A stretch of 64,000 nt of DNA from Rehmannia glutinosa (GCA_016081115.2 JABTTQ020001799.1:248001-312000), one strand, 5' to 3'. Positions 46,984 to 59,000 are shown, numbered from the stretch's first letter. A program made the numbers and translations. Notes: generated from the sequence alone by a model not told the origin.

Positions 46984-48705
46984 CGGCTTTTCTTTTCTGT
47001 TGGAGCGTCTATCCTCTCATCGTGTTGGTATTGATTCGACCGACACTCGACATCATGAGGATCTCCCTCCCCTGGTTTTTTGGGGCGGGCGAGAGAGCCT
47101 GGATTGATTACGCGCTCCGGTTGACACTTGAGCCGATCTTGGGGGGGCGGTAGCTCATGAACGTACCTTTTAAGACCGCCGCCGAACAACCCGCATGATT
47201 TCCCTAATTAGATCTCGGCACTCGTCAAGATCGTGACCTATCGATTTATGATAGGCACAATCGACGCGAATCTAATTTTTGACGGCTCAATTTTCAGAGG
47301 CCGAGCCGGAGGCAACAAATTCAGACTCGTACTTCATTCCATATGGCCGATGGAGTGTGGGTCAAAGTACTCCTTAGCGGCGACTTCGGCTCTCGCCTCT
47401 TGGCGAGCCCTAAATCCGGTGGTCGGGTTTTTCGAGAATGGCGGAATCCCGACCCGCCCAACCATCGGTTCTTTCCTTCCGTCCTTTTTACGCCCCTTGT
47501 CGGTGCTCGGGCGGTTACTTGCCATGGCTTCTTCCGCACAAATATGGCATTCGCGCGGACTAGAAATTCTTGTACGAGGTCACCCCGATTCGTGGATGGA
47601 GTAATTGAACCAAGTCTGGGGCTAGTCCGGCCATGGTCGCGATCAAAATGGCGTCATCCGACACCGGTTCCATTTCTCGAACTTGTTTATTGAACCGAGA
47701 AATATAACTTTTCGGGGCTCGTCCTTCCCTTGTTTGATGTTTACGAGGAGTCTTTAGGCGCGGCTCGGACTTTGGACGTTAAGAAATGTATCGTAAAGCG
47801 GAGGCCGAGATCCCCCATGCCCGAATGGATCCCCGTGGCGTGGTCCTAAACCAACGGTGGGCTCGGCCGCCCAAAGTCGGGGAAGGCCCTACAGAGGATG
47901 GCATCGCTTGGATCGTATAGTTCCATCCATGCTAATTACTTGTGAATGTGAGTAGTCGGGTCGGTTTCCCATTATAGAGACCGACTGGGGATTTTCAACT
48001 TTGGCGGTAGACGTCGGTCGAGAATTCCCGGGAAAATGGCGACAGGCAATTGGCCGGCTCATTACTTGGGGCGGTCTTGAAACTGTTCGCCATCCGGACC
48101 GCCTTCCAATTCGTTGACGACGACGCAGCGGTGTATTTCTACATCCCGTTCTCGCCATAAGCTAGGGCCTTGGACTCGATTGACCCTCGAGCCGCTCCGT
48201 TCATCCGAAACCCGAGTAGGGAACTTATCGATCGAGCCGGGCGAAGGGGATCAACTCCGGTCGTCCGGCGAACACCGAGTGGGCATGACGATGTCGTGTT
48301 TGCTCGGAAATGACTCGCTATACGACTTTGCTCCTCCTCGTCTTCTTTGCCGCTTCTACATCACAGCCGGACATGTTGTTCATTACTCGAATCGGCTTCC
48401 CGAGCTTCGTGATGAGGAAGTCCGGGAATTTGAGGATTAACGTTAACATTTAGTTGTGGGTTGAGTGGGTTAGTATTTGCAAGGAGTGGAGGAGGTGCTT
48501 GAGAGTTTGTGGTAGCGAGAGTTTGTGATATAAGTTGGTTCATTTGCTGTACAAAAGTTGGGTTGGCAATTAGCTGAGCAAAAGGAAATAAAGTAGTGCT
48601 CCCTGCTTCCGTTTGGAGCATATTGTGGCCATTCGTAGTTTGGCCAGGTTGGTTGTTCGAATGTTGCTCTTCAGTCAAACGGGCATTTCTCGACAGTTGA
48701 CTCAT
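46984..48705 (-). pseudogene. gag: Element C gag
   Basis: Structural protein. Minus-strand reading starts at 48705 with MSQLSRNARLTEEQHSNN and a Gln/Asn-rich N-terminus (to 48361). The middle is scattered over frames. Near 47200-47265 the zinc-knuckle-like CAYHKSIGHDLDEC is seen, followed by a variant of the family's RDLIREIMR tail and ELPPPQDR. Indels break the frame several times between 47300 and 48350. Confidence 0.7.
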
Positions 48706-48797
48706 TTTTGTCTATTATCAAAAGGTTAAGCGTCAACCTTTACCTGGTTTTTATTTAACTTGCTTTTGACTGGAACTCGGACTGGACCAATACGGCC

Positions 48798-48814
48798 CTC
48801 CTTCTAGCGCCAAT
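48798..48814 (-). other. Element C primer-binding site
   Basis: Minus-strand TTGGCGCTAGAAGGAGG lies just downstream of the 5' LTR end, separated by one or two bases. It resembles the TTGGCGCC-type sites of gypsy elements. The matching tRNA was not determined. Confidence 0.65.
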
Positions 48815-48815
48815 T

Positions 48816-49450
48816 TGTTGACGTGCGTTTTGGTCAACAAGCAGAAATATGTAAAAGGTTTAACACGTGGAAATAAAAACGTGCGTAACGTATGTTTATT
48901 TCTGGCTAATTATGCCTTTTTTTGTATTTTGCCGAGCCGGATTATTGGGGTCGGTCTTTCTTATAATTTGTTACAACTGCCTTCCTTTGTTTTCTCCTTT
49001 TCAGACTCTTTATACCCCTTTGAGTAAGTGGGTTTACAATAGTCATCTTTGCACTAACTATTCATTAATTAGTAAAATAGTTAAAGAACGACACATGTCC
49101 CTCTATAGTTGTGCATGTCAGTCAAAACTTGCCACTTGTCGACTTCTCTTCATAATTCTCTGACATGTGGCAATTTATGATACCAATAAAGTGTTAAGCA
49201 TGGGCATGTGATTATTTTTACGAAGCTGTCGCGCGTGCGTTTCATATTGAAATTTGGGCTCGGGGCTCGGGGCTCGGTAGCCGTGTTGCGGTTGGGCTCG
49301 GTAACGGTTGGGCTTGGTAGCGGGCGAGCCTAATTCGTGACGTGTCGTCGTCAGACATCATTGTTGCGACGCCACCCGCAGTCGCCTACTCGGATATGTG
49401 TCGATCGATGACGTGGATTAATTTCTCACGGCTCGGCTCGGGTATCATCA
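48816..49450 (-). repeat. Element C 5' LTR
   Basis: 635 bp, nearly identical to 38323-38950 apart from a few small indels. A minus-strand TATA-like GTATAAAG lies at about 49008-49015. Confidence 0.9.
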
Positions 49451-49455
49451 ATCCA

Positions 49456-49852
49456 AAACAAGATATCCTTGTTGTTGTTCTTGTGGTAAGAGCACACTTA
49501 GGTGATCTTAGGTATTGAAGAGTGTGGTACTCTTCATAGGTGTTGAAGGAAGATTGTGATAATCTCCTTGAAGGTGTTGTAAGAGGATTGTGGTAATCCT
49601 AAGGTGGTGTTGTATGAATTTTGGTAATTAATAAAATCTTTTTTCTTTTTGAAATCCATCCCAGGAGATATCTTGGGGTGGTAGTAGATTAGCCCTAGGT
49701 GGGTTGAACTACTATAAATCATCGAGTGTTGTTTAATTTCTGCACTTATAGCTTTCATCTTTGCTTGATCATTCGAAAAAGAGGGCAAAATCTGAAAAAT
49801 CGGGATAATCTATTCACCCCCCTCTAGATTATCGTAGCCACTTGGACTAACA
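49456..49852 (+). repeat. Element B LTR 2, right part
   Basis: Resumes exactly where 38322 stops, after the second ATCCA at 49451-49455, and continues colinear with LTR 1 (31325 on) to CTTGGACTAACA. GATTC follows at 49853-49857. Confidence 0.85.
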
Positions 49853-50105
49853 GATTCATGATTCCATTGTTAGAATATTAGATTATTGGTTATTAATTCA
49901 CAAATTATTTAGAAGAAACCTCATTGATTGTTACTTAATTTTTATTAGAATATATTATATTAGTATTTAATTTAGTTAGAAATATTAAACTTATAATGGA
50001 ATGACTTAATCCAAGAAAAAAAAGAACTCGAAAAAAATTATAGGGCTGGACCTAGAATTTTCAAGCCCTTATGACTTCAGGGCTTTTTAGCCCTAACCTT
50101 TAAGG

Positions 50106-50720
50106 GGATAGTGATTAAGTGGTTAATACCCTAAAAAGGGTCTATTGTTTGATTTTCATCACCTTTCCCCTGTGTACTAAAAGAAAAAACATTTGTGAAT
50201 ACACCAATTGAAAAATACTCAATTTTTATGCATGCTTGTACAATCAAAAGACGAAAAGTAAAATAAAATAGCAATGTACTCTTCAATTCATTTCAAAGTT
50301 ATGAGTAGAGTTGTCAATAAGGGTCGGTCCGTCCCCTGGTCCTAGTCATACATGTTTTATGGCGCCATTATAACTAGTATTTGTGACTAAATCTCTCGTA
50401 AGTTCACAAGATTGTAAATTGGAGGAAATTAATTTTGATGATGAGTTTATATTTTTGAAGTTTGAGAACATGAAGGCATAAATTTTACAAAGTGCTTTTA
50501 CTTTCATTTACCATCAATCAAAAATTAATTTCTATAGAATCATTGATATCCATTTATTCATACAACAATCAAATAAGCAGTTAATTTACCCAAATGAGCA
50601 ATTTAAGAAGATTAAGAGGCACTAGTATCACTAAAGGGATATATAAAATATAATAATGCACTTTAAATTATCAACATCGTATATTCAATATTATTTATGC
50701 AGTAATAGTACGTAGATTTA
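50106..50720. other. Unassigned AT-rich spacer
   Basis: No gene found. At 50306-50345 a fragment starting GAGTTGTCAATAAGGGTCGG resembles the ends of the GGCCCT-rich hAT-like family. Confidence 0.5.
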
Positions 50721-51573
50721 GAGTGTTCACAGTTCGGTTAACCGGCCGAACCGAACCGAAACCGAAAATTCGGTTCGAACCGAAACCGAAACCGAAAATT
50801 CCGGTTCGGTTTTCGGTTTTAAATTTTTAGAAATTCGGTTTTTCGGTTCGGTTTTGATTTTGAATTTCGGTTAACCGAACCGAACCGAAAACCGATTTAC
50901 TTATCTCAAAGCTGTGATTTTTTTATTTTTTTTTATAGACTCAAAACTCTGATTGTGGGTTTCTTTAGAAGTGGTGATCTAATAAAGAACCAATATATTC
51001 GAAACCGAAGGAGGGGCGATCCTGTAAATAATGCTTACTAAAAATTGAAACAGATGCAGAATTTGAAAAGCATGCAAATTTCTTCATGTGATGTGTGGAA
51101 ATGTCAAATGTTATTGGAAGGTAGTTTTCTCAAGCAAAATATGAAATTTGCAATTCCAAGACTTTCTTGAACTATATCATGCTGCCAAATCATCTCCAAC
51201 TCTCTCTAAATGTAGCTGCCAAATCAGTGAAGTCAATATATCTCTGATTTTAATTGATGTTTCAAAGTGCAAGTTTATAATATGGGTTTTGAGTGTTGTT
51301 GGTCCCAATACAAAAATGATTTTGAGTAATGGGTAGATGGTGGAATGCTTAGAAGACATAACCGAACATAAAAATGACTGTGTGCACTTTTTTTTTAATT
51401 TTTAATTATATTTCGGTTTTAACCGAAAAATCAAACAAAAAACCGAAAAAAATTCGGTTTTGACCAAACCGAACTGTTTAATACGGTTCGGTTTTCGGTT
51501 TTGTATTTCGACCAACTGAATTTTCGGTTAACCGAATTTTCGGTTCGGTTCGGTTTGACCGAATGAACACCCC
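50721..51573. mobile_element. Element E: CGGTT-rich TIR element with 12-bp flanking duplication
   Basis: 853 bp. The left end GAGTGTTCACAGTTCGG pairs with the right end CCGAATGAACACCCC as an imperfect inverted repeat. Both ends are dense in CGGTTCGGTT or AACCGAACC words. TACGTAGATTTA occurs directly outside both ends (50709-50720 and 51574-51585). The inside (50930-51390) is AT-rich with no transposase. GGGGTGTTCA ends are common in dicot repeats, from memory. Confidence 0.75.
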
Positions 51574-51585
51574 TACGTAGATTTA

Positions 51586-52127
51586 ATTATGATCCTCATT
51601 GATATCTAAAAACTTTATTGCACAAAATATTCTTCACCTCCTAAGATCATGTATTATTGAAAATGCAATTAATTACTTAACCCCATGTTTATATTAGTAT
51701 TTACATAAACATAATTGTCATTAGAAAGTTAAACCAACAAATCTCAATCCTAATGGCAGGGATATAACTGTCACAACGAGCCCAGCCCAGTGGGCCGTCC
51801 AACCGGCCCGGTGATAGGGCTGAGTCGAGCTTTGATATTGTAAGCCCGAAAAAATCGGGCTTATTTGGCCTGAAATTCGAGTTCGGCCCGCCTTTTCATG
51901 TGAATTTTTATGGGTTGGGCTGGGCTTGGGCCTCCAAAATAATGGCCCCATGGAATTTAGGCGTAACCCGACTTTCTCTTTGACTTGGTGGGCTAGCACT
52001 AGTCCGACCCGACCCCACTCATTAGAAGTACCATTTCTGACCTTTTGAGGTTAAAGCACTTTTTTCCCTCTCCATTCTTGAAATGTGTACTACAAGTCTA
52101 TAAGCACATGTCAATCTTATAAAAATC
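51586..52127. mobile_element. Degenerate GGCCCG-rich hAT-like element (core about 51727-52019)
   Basis: Contains ACTGTCACAACGAGCCCAG near 51768 and GACCCGACCCCACTCATT near 52004. The 8-mer CATTAGAA occurs at 51719-51726 and 52020-52027, as expected of a hAT target duplication. The ends between them are too degraded to show a convincing inverted repeat. Confidence 0.4.
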
Positions 52128-52493
52128 AATGTTTTTAAATCCGGATCGGACCGATCGGTTCGACCGGTTTAACTGGAAACCGGTCACATGTCCGGCCCGG
52201 TTCTATATTAAAATCGGGTGGCTAAAAAATCATTGCCACCCGGTCAAAACCGGCAAAAAACCCGGAAACCGGTGACGCGGTTAATCCGGTTCAAATTTTT
52301 TAAGCAATATTTTCTTTGTTTTATTACAAAAAGTGAACGGATATTTGGTAAATTTACATAAAACTTTTCCTCATATTCGATTTATACTTATATTTGGATA
52401 TTATAATTTATTATATTTTTTTGTTTTTATTTATATTTGTTATTTTTTTATATTTGTATTTGTATTTATTTTTTACATTTGTACATGTATATA

Positions 52494-53668
52494 GGATATG
52501 GATCAAATAGGTCCTCCCATTTGGGGTGAGTCCATAGGACCCAATCCTAACCATAGATTAATATTTTTGGGTGGTCAGATTTTTAGGGGTTTTATATTTT
52601 TTTTTGTTTCAACAACTAAAAAAGGTAGGGTGGTCATTTTATAATATAGAATCGATTATTGAGATTTGATGAGATCTCAATCACGTTCAATTTGTTTCCT
52701 CCTTTCACGCGCGCACGTGGTTTCGATTATTGAGTAACCCATATCCCTCATGTTCACTTTTTTTTTTTATCTCCAGTGTATTCTATTGCTAACTGCTTAT
52801 GTAATATAATCATATTGCATGTGTAGTATAACCATATTGCATGTGTAATTTAATCATATTTGTATTGCATATGTAGTGTATATTTGTTGCTTATGTAGTA
52901 TAGGGTTGTTGATTATTACTTGCTTATATAGTTAATATATTGTGTTGCATATGTAGTGTATATTCGTTGCTTGTGTAGTATGAGTTTGTTGCTTATGACT
53001 TGCTTATGTAGTTAATGTATCTGTGGTGCATTTGTAGTGTATATTCATTGCTTATGTAGTATAGACTTGTTGCTTATGTAGTATGAGTTTGTTGCTTATG
53101 ACTTACTTATGTAGTTAATGTAATTGTGGTGCATACGTTGTGTATATTCGTTGCTTATGTAGTATAAAGCTTCTTGCCGCTTATGTAATATGGGGTTGTT
53201 GCTTATGACTTGCTTATGTAGTTAATATATACGTAGTGCATACATAGTGTATATTCGTTGCTTATGTAGTATAGACTTGTTGCTTATGTAGTATGGATTT
53301 GTTGCTAATGACTTGCTTATGTAGTTAATATATCTAAAAGCACCATGACACATCTATATAAGCAACAAATTACATCTTCATAAGAAAGATGAATGATTTT
53401 TCATAGTAGTATGTTGAAGAAGAAGCAGTAGGTTTGTTACGTGATTTTGTTTTGAGATTTAGAAAGATTGCGTGAATCCCATGAATACCGTGAATCCCAT
53501 GAATATTGATTTGAGAGGATGACTAATTTACCCCTGTGTTTAATTAACAAGCTTGTAATTTATAATTTTGCCTCTTAAATCGCAACCTTTGAAAAAATTA
53601 GATATATTGCTAGGATTGGTCCATATGGACTCACCCTATGAAGTGGTCTCATATAATCCTCTCCCCAT
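52494..53668. mobile_element. Element G: TIR element nested in element F
   Basis: The left end contains CCATTTGGGGTGAGTCCATA and the right end TATGGACTCACCCTATGAAG, its imperfect inverse, about 1.1 kb apart. The interior is a repeat array (52790-53335). No ORF. Termini are uncertain by a few tens of bases. Confidence 0.55.
52790..53335. repeat. TTGCTTATGTAGT tandem repeat inside element G
   Basis: Degenerate array built from short words TTGCTTATGTAGTATA and GTAGTGTATATTCGTTGC, arranged in higher-order blocks of roughly 110-130 bp, about four to five blocks. Strongly AT-biased. Confidence 0.7.
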
Positions 53669-53669
53669 G

Positions 53670-53706
<37 letters not shown>

Positions 53707-53825
53707 ATGTATATGGGTCAACCAATTTTTTTAGAACGGTCTAATCGGTTGAACCAGTGACCCAATGACCCAATGACCCAGTTATTAATCCGATTCGATG
53801 TCCGGTCCGAGTTTAAAAACAATGA

Positions 53826-54515
53826 TAGAAATAGAAAAAGGGTATAATTGTCACTACCGTTGGTCTACCGGCAAAGTCACTCCGGCAGGCAGCTGCCACG
53901 TGGGTTTACCATCCTTAAATTTAAAGCCCCAAACTGTACAGTGGCCTCGAGTTATTAATTTGTATCCACCTAGAACTACTATAATTTGCCCTTTTTTTTT
54001 CCCTTTTTTTTTTCTTTTGTTGGTTAATATATTGCAACTGGAAATAAATGATTTAGCACAAAAAAGACAACATAACAATAAATTAGTTTTTTTAAAATAT
54101 AAGTATATTTTACACAATACAAGTTATGTTTTGCAATGCCAAACATTATTTATATTTTTTTTGGAGACGCAAGACCTTCATTTACCAACGAATAGTAATT
54201 ATGAGTTCTTGACTCGAAAAATAAGCAAAGTTTATTGTCGTAATTCTGTGAAATAGATGTTCATCGTCCACAAAATAATTGCATAAATTCCCCATTCCCA
54301 TAAACATAATTTAAAACCCAGTATTAACTCTTAAAATTACAAGAATTGTATAATTACAACCCCAACCCCCTCTCTCACCGTGTTATCAGATAAGCCCATA
54401 AATCCGTCGGTTACAAGTTTTCAAAAACGACACACACAATCAAAAATACACTAATACATGTGTATAATGTAATTGTATGTATGTGTACACATTACTAACA
54501 CAGTAACTAGTGTGT
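53826..54515. other. Unassigned spacer
   Basis: AT-rich sequence without recognisable gene or repeat ends. A long open frame on the plus strand (53798-54256) has no recognisable domain and low-complexity composition. Confidence 0.5.
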
Positions 54516-54902
54516 GTTAGAGGTAAAACTGTCAATTTTGGCCCGACCCGATAATATGGCCAGACTGGGCTGTATTTCTTAGGCCCGAATGAACTGTGCT
54601 TTTTGGTCCAGATATAGACCCAAAACTGGCCTGGCTCTTGGCCGGCCCGTTTTCATTTGTATTTTCTTGGGGTGGGCTCCAAAATAGCGACTCGGTTAAT
54701 GTTTGGCCCGCCCACCGATTTTTGCTTTAGCCCGGGGCACTGGGCCAGCCCGGTCGGTCCGTTTTTATTTATATTTTCATGGGCTCGGATGGGTCGGGCT
54801 CTAAAAATAGCGTCCCGGTTACTTTTTGGGTCAGCTCGGCCCGGCCCAATTCTTTTGCTTTAGCCCGGTGCCGACCCGACACAACTCATTTGACACTTCT
54901 AG
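54516..54902. mobile_element. GGCCCG-rich hAT-like element
   Basis: Begins TTAGAGGTAAAACTGTCAAT and ends TCATTTGACACTTCTAG, imperfect inverse ends of the family at 2863-3092. The interior has two related blocks (about 54640-54740 and 54760-54870) with GGGCTC and GGCCCG words. No coding capacity. Confidence 0.6.
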
Positions 54903-55380
54903 TTAGGGATGACAAATTATGCCGTGTTTCATGTCTATTGTCCACACGATAACGACATGACATGATAAGGGATTGTATTTACACGATATCGAAGTTTTCG
55001 TGTTGATACAACACAAGACGACTTGACATGATAAGTCAAAAAAAATTGTCAAAGTCTGAACGATAAAGTTACACGTTAAACGATATTACACGATAAAAGT
55101 AAGTGTCCAATAAAAACATATAATGACCTAACATATTAACAGATCGTTAATAGGTCAGCGTATCACTAACATGTAAACGCGTCATTATTAGATTACATGT
55201 TTGAAAGCAGATCGTATCACTAATAGATTAAGAAATTGTTAACAAGTTAATGTTCTATTTGTTAATTTTTATCGTGTTTATCGAGTTGACAAGAACACGA
55301 CATGACACGACACAAAAACTTTCATCTCCTTATCATGTCGACACATTAAGAACACGAACATGATAAGGCTAAACACTACA
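54903..55380. repeat. ACACGATAA-rich repeat, probably a TIR element
   Basis: Starts AGGGATGACAAATTATGCC. It has many ACACGATA, GACATGACATG and CGACACGACAC words, and ends near CACATTAAGAACACGAACA. The style of repeat and the GGGATGACAA start match other hAT-like repeats, but no right end was found. Confidence 0.4.
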
Positions 55381-56076
55381 TGGCTACACCCATTATGTGT
55401 GTTGTGTGTCCTTAGGTAAGGGCATAATGTGGTGTTGGTTGAAGTATTATTACGGGGTTGGCTTTTAGGTCTCTCTAATTTTCATCTTTTTTTTCTTTGA
55501 ATTTCTTAACAATCTCTCTTAATTACACCACCACACCTTCCTCTCCCACCCTCCCAAGATTTCTCTTCATTTCCATTTCATTCTCTCCACCAACCAACCC
55601 ACTTATATACACACACATACACACACTGACACACATATATATTTATATATACGCACACATATAGGTGTGTATTTTGATCATGGGGCGTTACTCAAGCTAC
55701 ACTGCCAAAATTGAAAACGTGGTTGACCAATGCTACTAGCTACACTTACTTCACATGCTCATAATCCACTCTCTAAAATCCATATCATTTTCCATATCAA
55801 ATCCCAGATATTCGTCTTTATTTCTTTCTTCTTCTTCATTATTATTATTATTTCTTAATTGGTTGTTTCACAATTTGGATTGGTATTTTCTGTTATCCAT
55901 AAAATCTTATTTCAATTTTTTATTATATATAGTAAGTGCAGTTATTACAGTTATATTATGGGAATAGCTAGTAATCTGCCAGAGCTTCTTGAAAACAGTA
56001 TTTATATTTGTATTAAAAATATACACCAGAGCCTTTTTTTTGATTTTCTCGTGGTGAGACGCTGAAATAATCACAG
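55381..56076 (+). promoter_or_regulatory. Promoter and 5' leader region of the HD-ZIP gene
   Basis: Contains CT-rich leader-like sequence (55500-55600), a CACA/TATA microsatellite-like stretch (55605-55665) and several TATATA candidates near 55637-55648. The canonical L1 box (TAAATGYA), common in promoters of epidermis-expressed HD-ZIP IV genes, was not seen. Short ORFs before the ATG are probably upstream ORFs or noise. Confidence 0.4.
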
Positions 56077-59000
56077 ATGGACTTCAGCAGCGGAGGCGGT
56101 GGCTCAAGCGGCGGCGACCACCACCATGATGGGTCCCATCCTCACCACAGGAATAAACGTTACCACAGACACACGGCCTACCAAATTCAGACCCTTGAAG
56201 CGTTAGTCCAAATCCTTTTTTCTCTCTTTTTTTTCCTTGCACATATAATATACCTTGATCATAAAAAAGATTATTTTTTTTGGCACCCAAAAAAGGATTC
56301 TTTTTTTTTTTTTTTTTTTGGGGACAAAGAACTGGTTTTGATTGTACTGAGGTTTGTGTGTGTGTGTGTGTGTGTGTGTTTAGGATGTTCAAAGAGTGTC
56401 CCCACCCAGATGAAAAGACAAGAAATCAGCTAAGCAGAGACTTAAATTTGCGTCCTCGCCAGATAAAATTTTGGTTCCAAAACAGAAGGACTCAAATGAA
56501 GGTTTTTCATTTATTTTATGATAATGACACTATTTTTTCTTGTTTGTGATTTTCCTATATTCCACAATGATTTAATGTGTTAGTGTTAATCTGTATGAAT
56601 TTTTAGGCACAAATTGAAAGAGCAGATAATTGCGGTCTCAGAGCAGAAAATGATAAGATTAGATGTGAAAACATAGCAATCCGAGAGGCCCTCAACAATG
56701 TGATCTGCCCCTCTTGTGGTAATCCTCCAGTTTCGGAAGATTCTTACTTCGACGAACAAAAGTTGCGAATCCAAAATGCCCATTTGAAAGAAGAGGTACT
56801 TTTAATTCTTCATTCTTCATTAATTACTCTTATGTGAATTTCTTGTAGCCATAATTACAAATTTAAAAAAAAAAAAAGAAAAACCCATAGAATTTTCAGA
56901 AATCCCGTAGGTTTGCTTCCGTCTTATTTTTACAATAATGGCTACCTGAAGTGACCGAATTTGTTGACTTCATCAAATATTTTACAATCCTCTGCTTTTC
57001 TAAACTTTACAAATAGCCTCAACTTTTCATCTTACATTTTATAATTACATCTCTCAATTTTTCTAATATTATATTCAGTCGAAAACTTGGGGCGATTTGT
57101 AACATTTTGAAGTAATTGAAAGATATTTGATAAGGTTAGCAAATTTCGTCAAGTCAATTAATGGTTGGATTAAAATGTATCAAGAAGATTTTTGTAATGT
57201 TGAAACTTTCCTATGTTTTGTTGTAATTACCCCAAAACTTAGGGGTAGTTATTGTATTTCTCCATTTATTGTGATTTAGTCATTGTGAACTCGTTTTAAC
57301 ATTCTTTCATCATTGCCTTAAAAAACATTTTTCAGCTTGGCAGAGTTTCAAGCATTGCAGCCAAGTACATAGGAAGGCCTATTTCACAGCTCCCACCAAT
57401 GCAACAGCCTATTCATGTATCTTCATTGGATTTATCCATGTCAAATTTTGTGGCTACTAATGGAAATATTCCAGGCCCTTGTCTTGATTTCGATCTTCTC
57501 CATGAAGTTCGTTCAGTGTAATTCCAAATTTAGCCTTCCCTCCAATTAACATATCAGACATGGATAAATCACTCATGGCTGATATTTCAGCCAATGCCAT
57601 GAATGAATTGATTAGACTCTTGCAAAGCAATGATCCACTTTGGATTAAATCAGCTGATGGCAGATCAGAAACTCTAAATCTTGAAAGCTACCAAAGGATT
57701 TTTCAAAGTCCTTATATGAAAAATCCCACTACTCGGATTGAAGCTTCCAGAGATTCAGGTGTTGTTATAATGAATAGTTTGGCGTTAGTCGACATGTTTA
57801 TGGATTCGGTTAGTTAATTTCTCAACTTTTTATCATTATTTTTTCCTAATTATGAGCTGTCTGTAATAATGATGTAATAATAATGCTCTCCAGAACAAGT
57901 GGGTGGAATTGTTTCCTACAATAGTCTCAAGGGCTAAGACTATTCAAGTAATATCATCCGGAATGCTAGGAAGCCAAAGTGGCACATTGCAACTGGTAAT
58001 GTGAATTAGTATTATACGTACGTTTTCTGCAATTTTTTTTTTTAAGTTTTTGTATTCTCAAATTTTGCTCGGTACTATTTGTGGCAGATGTATGAAGAAT
58101 TACAGGTGCTTTCGGCCTTGGTACCGACTAGGCAGTTGTTTTTCCTCCGTTTGTGTCAGCAGATTGAAGAAGGCTCGTGGGCAATTGTCGATGTGTCTTA
58201 CGATATTCCTCATGACCAAGAGAACCGATTTTCTTCGTCGTGTATAGCTCGCAGGCTTCCTTCTGGATGTTTGATACAAGACATGCCTAATGGTTATTCC
58301 AAGGTTTTAAACTGAATTATATCTGTCTACGATAAGAATTTGTTGAAAATTGTGGTTTTTATTGACATTAATTGATGTACCACTATTAGGTAACTTGGGT
58401 GGAACATTGGGGAGTTGAAGATAAAGCACCGATTCATCGGCTTTATATAGACCTCATTCATAGTGGATTAGCGTTTGGAGCCGAAAGATGGCTTTCCACT
58501 CTTCAAAGGATATGCGAAAGATTTTCCTGTTTAATGGTTACTGGAAACTCGACTCGTGATCTTGGAGGAGGTAACTCCTAGTTAAGAAAAGGAATAATTA
58601 CAAAATCCCCATGAGGTTTTGGCTAATTACAAAAATTATCGAGAGAGGTTTCAAAATTACAAAAAGCTCACTCGGATTTGATTGTCTTAAATTTTAGTTA
58701 GGTAACTGTAATATTTTCTTTAAATATCAAGGGTATTTGAAATGTTTTTCTTTATGAAGGGGAAAATTAAGACGCGAATCAAACCTCAAGGGTTTTTTTT
58801 TCTGTAATTTTCAAAGTCTCTAGTTTTTTTTTGTAATTAGCCGAATCTCGGGGGGTTTTAGTAATTTACCCCTTAAAAGAAAACTCTTGTATATATATAG
58901 TCGTTAGAGATGACAAAAGATGTTTGCTTATGATTGTAACATATTAATGTCCTTTTCTTGACAGTGATCCCATCACCTGAAGGCAAAAGAAGCATGATGA

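Larger units (their letters stand above)
38323..49450 (-). mobile_element. Element C: Tat-lineage Ty3/gypsy retrotransposon nested in the element B LTR
   Basis: 11.1 kb, minus strand. Near-identical LTRs at 48816-49450 (5' LTR on this strand) and 38323-38950 (3' LTR), with a perfect ATCCA target duplication outside (38318-38322 and 49451-49455). The minus-strand order is primer-binding site, gag, protease, RT-RNase H, a second RNase H and integrase. This order, with an extra RNase H before integrase, marks the Tat/Ogre/Retand lineage. The roughly 4.4 kb between integrase and the 3' LTR holds a minisatellite and an antisense reading frame, also known in that lineage. Coding frames are broken by many small indels despite the young LTRs. 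Confidence 0.9.
30490..49852 (+). mobile_element. Element B: Sirevirus-like Ty1/copia retrotransposon with pol, split by element C
   Basis: LTR 1 is 30490-31715. LTR 2 is 37500-38322 plus 49456-49852. GATTC target duplications lie at 30485-30489 and 49853-49857. Gag and pol run on the plus strand from about 31920 to 36250. Two oddities: a third GATTC plus 200 bp of right flanking DNA follows LTR 1 in place of the primer-binding site and gag start, and 11.1 kb of element C interrupts LTR 2. Gag and pol carry stops and frameshifts, so this copy is defective. It is related in LTR and 3' untranslated region to element A. Confidence 0.8.
30196..50105. mobile_element. Element D: older hAT-like TIR element, host of elements B and C
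   Basis: The left part (30196-30489) starts TAGAGATGTTAATAAGGGTC and is rich in GGCCCT and AGGGC words, like the hAT-type MITE at 2863. The right part (49853 to about 50105) ends in AGGGCTTTTTAGCCCTAACC. Between them sits element B with its nested C. The left end is recognisable by family resemblance. The right terminus is not well defined, so the element may be truncated. Confidence 0.4.
52128..53825. mobile_element. Element F: TIR element with ATGTTTTTAAA ends, split by element G
   Basis: The left end CAATGTTTTTAAATCCGGA is the inverse of the right end CCGAGTTTAAAAACAATG near 53805-53822. CCGGT and GGACCGG words occur next to both ends. No transposase ORF. Element G occupies most of its interior. 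Confidence 0.6.

Noticed and set aside
53798..54256. 152-codon open frame in the spacer after element F
   Set aside because: No domain, T-rich low-complexity middle, starts within the end of a TIR element. No support as a gene.
57513..57540. Micro-intron (GT...AG, about 27 bp) explaining the HD-ZIP exon 4 frame break
   Set aside because: Far below the minimum size of plant introns, and the skipped bases encode conserved sequence leading to MDKSLMADI in the shifted frame. A one-base loss is simpler.
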